DNA of 6,409 bases, taken from positions 1 through 6,409 of the forward strand of contig CAIRWP010000330.1 in the NCBI GenBank assembly GCA_903882335.1, in the 5' to 3' direction. Shown piece by piece: positions 5,216 to 6,409 of the stretch (its first letter is position 1; each line of letters starts with the position of its first letter). The position numbers and the translations under genes are program-made. Source of the DNA: an uncultured Opitutia bacterium. GTDB taxonomy: Bacteria; Verrucomicrobiota; Verrucomicrobiia; Opitutales; UBA953. Below the pieces are notes generated by a model. It was not told the DNA's origin. It worked only from the letters and a program-made list of their open reading frames with translations, and made no database searches.

Positions 5216-6409
5216 ATGCCCCATTTCTTCTCCTTACTTAGCGCCTACGCGGCGTTCTCCGTGGTTGCCGCTATCGGAACATCCCCAGTCCTGGCCGCCC
5301 CGGCGGCGCCGGCGGTGGCCGCGAGCCCGCAGGAGCAGAAACTGCAGGCGCAGTATGCCGCGATGCTCACGGGCTTGCAGGCCGACATCGCCAAGGGGTT
5401 GCCCGCTATCCCCGAGGCGCGTAAGGCCGCTCTACAGCAGGCGCGTGTCGCAGTGACCAAGGCTACGGCGGAAGCGAAGAAGGCGCAGGAGGCCCTGGGT
5501 AAGGTGTCCACGGCCAAGGCTTTGGTGGATCATGCCAACGGGAAGTGGCTGGGGGGCGCGGCCAAGGGGATCGCGGCCGCCGAGGCGGCCTTGAAGAAGG
5601 CGACGACCGAGGCGGAACGGACCGCGGCGAACAAGGACTTGGCGAAGTGGCAGGCGAACCGCGAGGACGGCCTGAAGGCCCTGGCGGAGCGGCAGGCGGC
5701 CCTGACGGCGGCCAAGCTGGAGGAGCCCAAGCTGCTCGCCACCCAACAGGCCGCACAGGCGGAGCTGGCCAAGGCCCAAGCGGCGGAACTCGAAGCGGCC
5801 ACGCTGGCCATTCAATCGTCGGAAGCATTTTTGGTCAGCGACAAATGGGATGGGAAACTGGTTCGAGCCGCGGTGATTGCGAACGCGACCCCGAAGGGTC
5901 TGGCGAAGTTCGCCGCCCAGGGCCCCGAGCAGGCCGCATTGCTCGATAAACTCCTCGATGATAAGAACACGGACGGCGCGCTCCTGCTCAAGGCCATGCT
6001 CCTCGCCGGCGGTGCCGAGGGCGGCAACTACGGTCAGGCGGCCCAGATCTACGTCGCCATTCAGAAGGCCAACCCGAAGGCGGAGTCCGGCCACTTCCAG
6101 CGGCTCGCCCTCGCGATCAGCCTCGAATGCGCGGTGCCGATTGAGCAGAGCAATCCCTTGGCGCTCACGTCCGCGCCGGCAACGGTGGATCCGGTGCGTC
6201 GCTACCAGCACTACGAACAGGCGCAGCTCAGCGGGGAGCTCGATCCCGCCTTCAAGACTTTGTCGACCTGGGAACTCCGCAACGCGGTCAATGGCGACGA
6301 GCCCGACAGCATGTTGACCTGGGGTCGCGAGATGCTGCGCAACTATCGCCCCGACCACGTGCTCAATCCCGATTACGGCTGGCGCTATTCTCGCGCCGTC
6401 AGCACCGAC
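5216..6409 (+). CDS. Large exported Ala-rich coiled-coil protein, N-terminal part (runs off right edge)
   Basis: An uninterrupted frame of 398 codons from ATG 5216 to the window edge. Residues 1-27 (MPHFFSLLSAYAAFSVVAAI, then GTSPVLA before AP) form a signal peptide with a plausible VLA-AP cleavage site. Its n-region unusually has no Lys or Arg, only a His. No better in-frame start exists upstream. Residues about 37-205 are Ala/Lys/Glu/Gln-rich, with repeated motifs such as EAKKAQEAL and AELAKAQAAELEA, and should form a long helical coiled coil in the periplasm or at the cell surface. From about 205 the sequence becomes globular (SSEAFLVSDKWDGKLVRAAV, LLLKAMLLAGG, YGQAAQIYVAIQKANP). The last part (YQHYEQA, LSTWELRNAVNGDEPD, GREMLRNYRPDH, NPDYGWRYSRAVSTD) resembles what I remember just upstream of transglutaminase-like domains in large Verrucomicrobia/Planctomycetes secreted proteins. 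That domain would lie beyond the edge, so the activity is a guess. Confidence 0.9.
   Translation, partial: MPHFFSLLSAYAAFSVVAAIGTSPVLAAPAAPAVAASPQEQKLQAQYAAMLTGLQADIAKGLPAIPEARKAALQQARVAVTKATAEAKKAQEALGKVSTAKALVDHANGKWLGGAAKGIAAAEAALKKATTEAERTAANKDLAKWQANREDGLKALAERQAALTAAKLEEPKLLATQQAAQAELAKAQAAELEAATLAIQSSEAFLVSDKWDGKLVRAAVIANATPKGLAKFAAQGPEQAALLDKLLDDKNTDGALLLKAMLLAGGAEGGNYGQAAQIYVAIQKANPKAESGHFQRLALAISLECAVPIEQSNPLALTSAPATVDPVRRYQHYEQAQLSGELDPAFKTLSTWELRNAVNGDEPDSMLTWGREMLRNYRPDHVLNPDYGWRYSRAVSTD

Noticed and set aside
5432..6358. Minus-strand open frame of 308 codons opposite the secreted protein
   Set aside because: It is a Leu/Arg/Gly-rich shadow of the plus-strand frame, which is open from 5216 to the edge and starts with a signal peptide.
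1..6409. tRNA, rRNA, CRISPR array or transposase gene
   Set aside because: I found no cloverleaf, no rRNA-like stretch, no regularly spaced repeats and no transposase motif on either strand.

Overview
The window is GC-rich DNA (visibly above 60% GC in the coding parts) from a Gram-negative-like bacterium. The style fits Verrucomicrobiota, perhaps Opitutaceae. The reasons are few clear Shine-Dalgarno sites, a large Ala/Lys-rich secreted protein with an N-terminal export signal, and membrane-anchored chaperone cofactors beside a divergent Hsp70. This taxonomic guess is inference from style, not from a marker gene.

Left third (1-1877, minus strand): a tightly packed three-gene operon read right to left. 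Two paralogous membrane proteins each have two N-terminal transmembrane segments and a C-terminal GrpE-like region. They precede an Hsp70/DnaK-like gene that runs off the left edge. Both junctions have the same form, a stop codon followed by CC and ATG, with no ribosome binding site, which suggests translational coupling. My reading is a membrane-tethered Hsp70 system with two GrpE-type nucleotide exchange factor candidates. It is the most interesting system in the window.

Middle (1878-2731): an AT-rich intergenic stretch, probably holding the operon promoter, then two decayed genes on the plus strand. One is the C-terminal remnant of a CCA-adding-enzyme-like (HD-type nucleotidyltransferase) protein. 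The other is the N-terminal half of a DUF1810-family protein. Each carries both an in-frame stop and a frameshift, so this is a small gene graveyard.

Centre-right (2732-4168): two divergently transcribed membrane proteins. Each starts with a short domain resembling GYF_2-type domains and ends in hydrophobic segments. They share a roughly 150 bp intergenic region containing a perfect C6-A-G6 palindrome.

Right (4295-6409): an unrecognised 252-residue cytoplasmic protein is followed by a perfect 17-bp inverted repeat of the GGGGTCAGAC type (REP-like). Last comes the 5' part of a large exported, alanine-rich coiled-coil protein that is open to the right edge. Its last visible residues resemble the region just before a transglutaminase-like domain in large Verrucomicrobia/Planctomycetes proteins, but that domain would lie outside the window.
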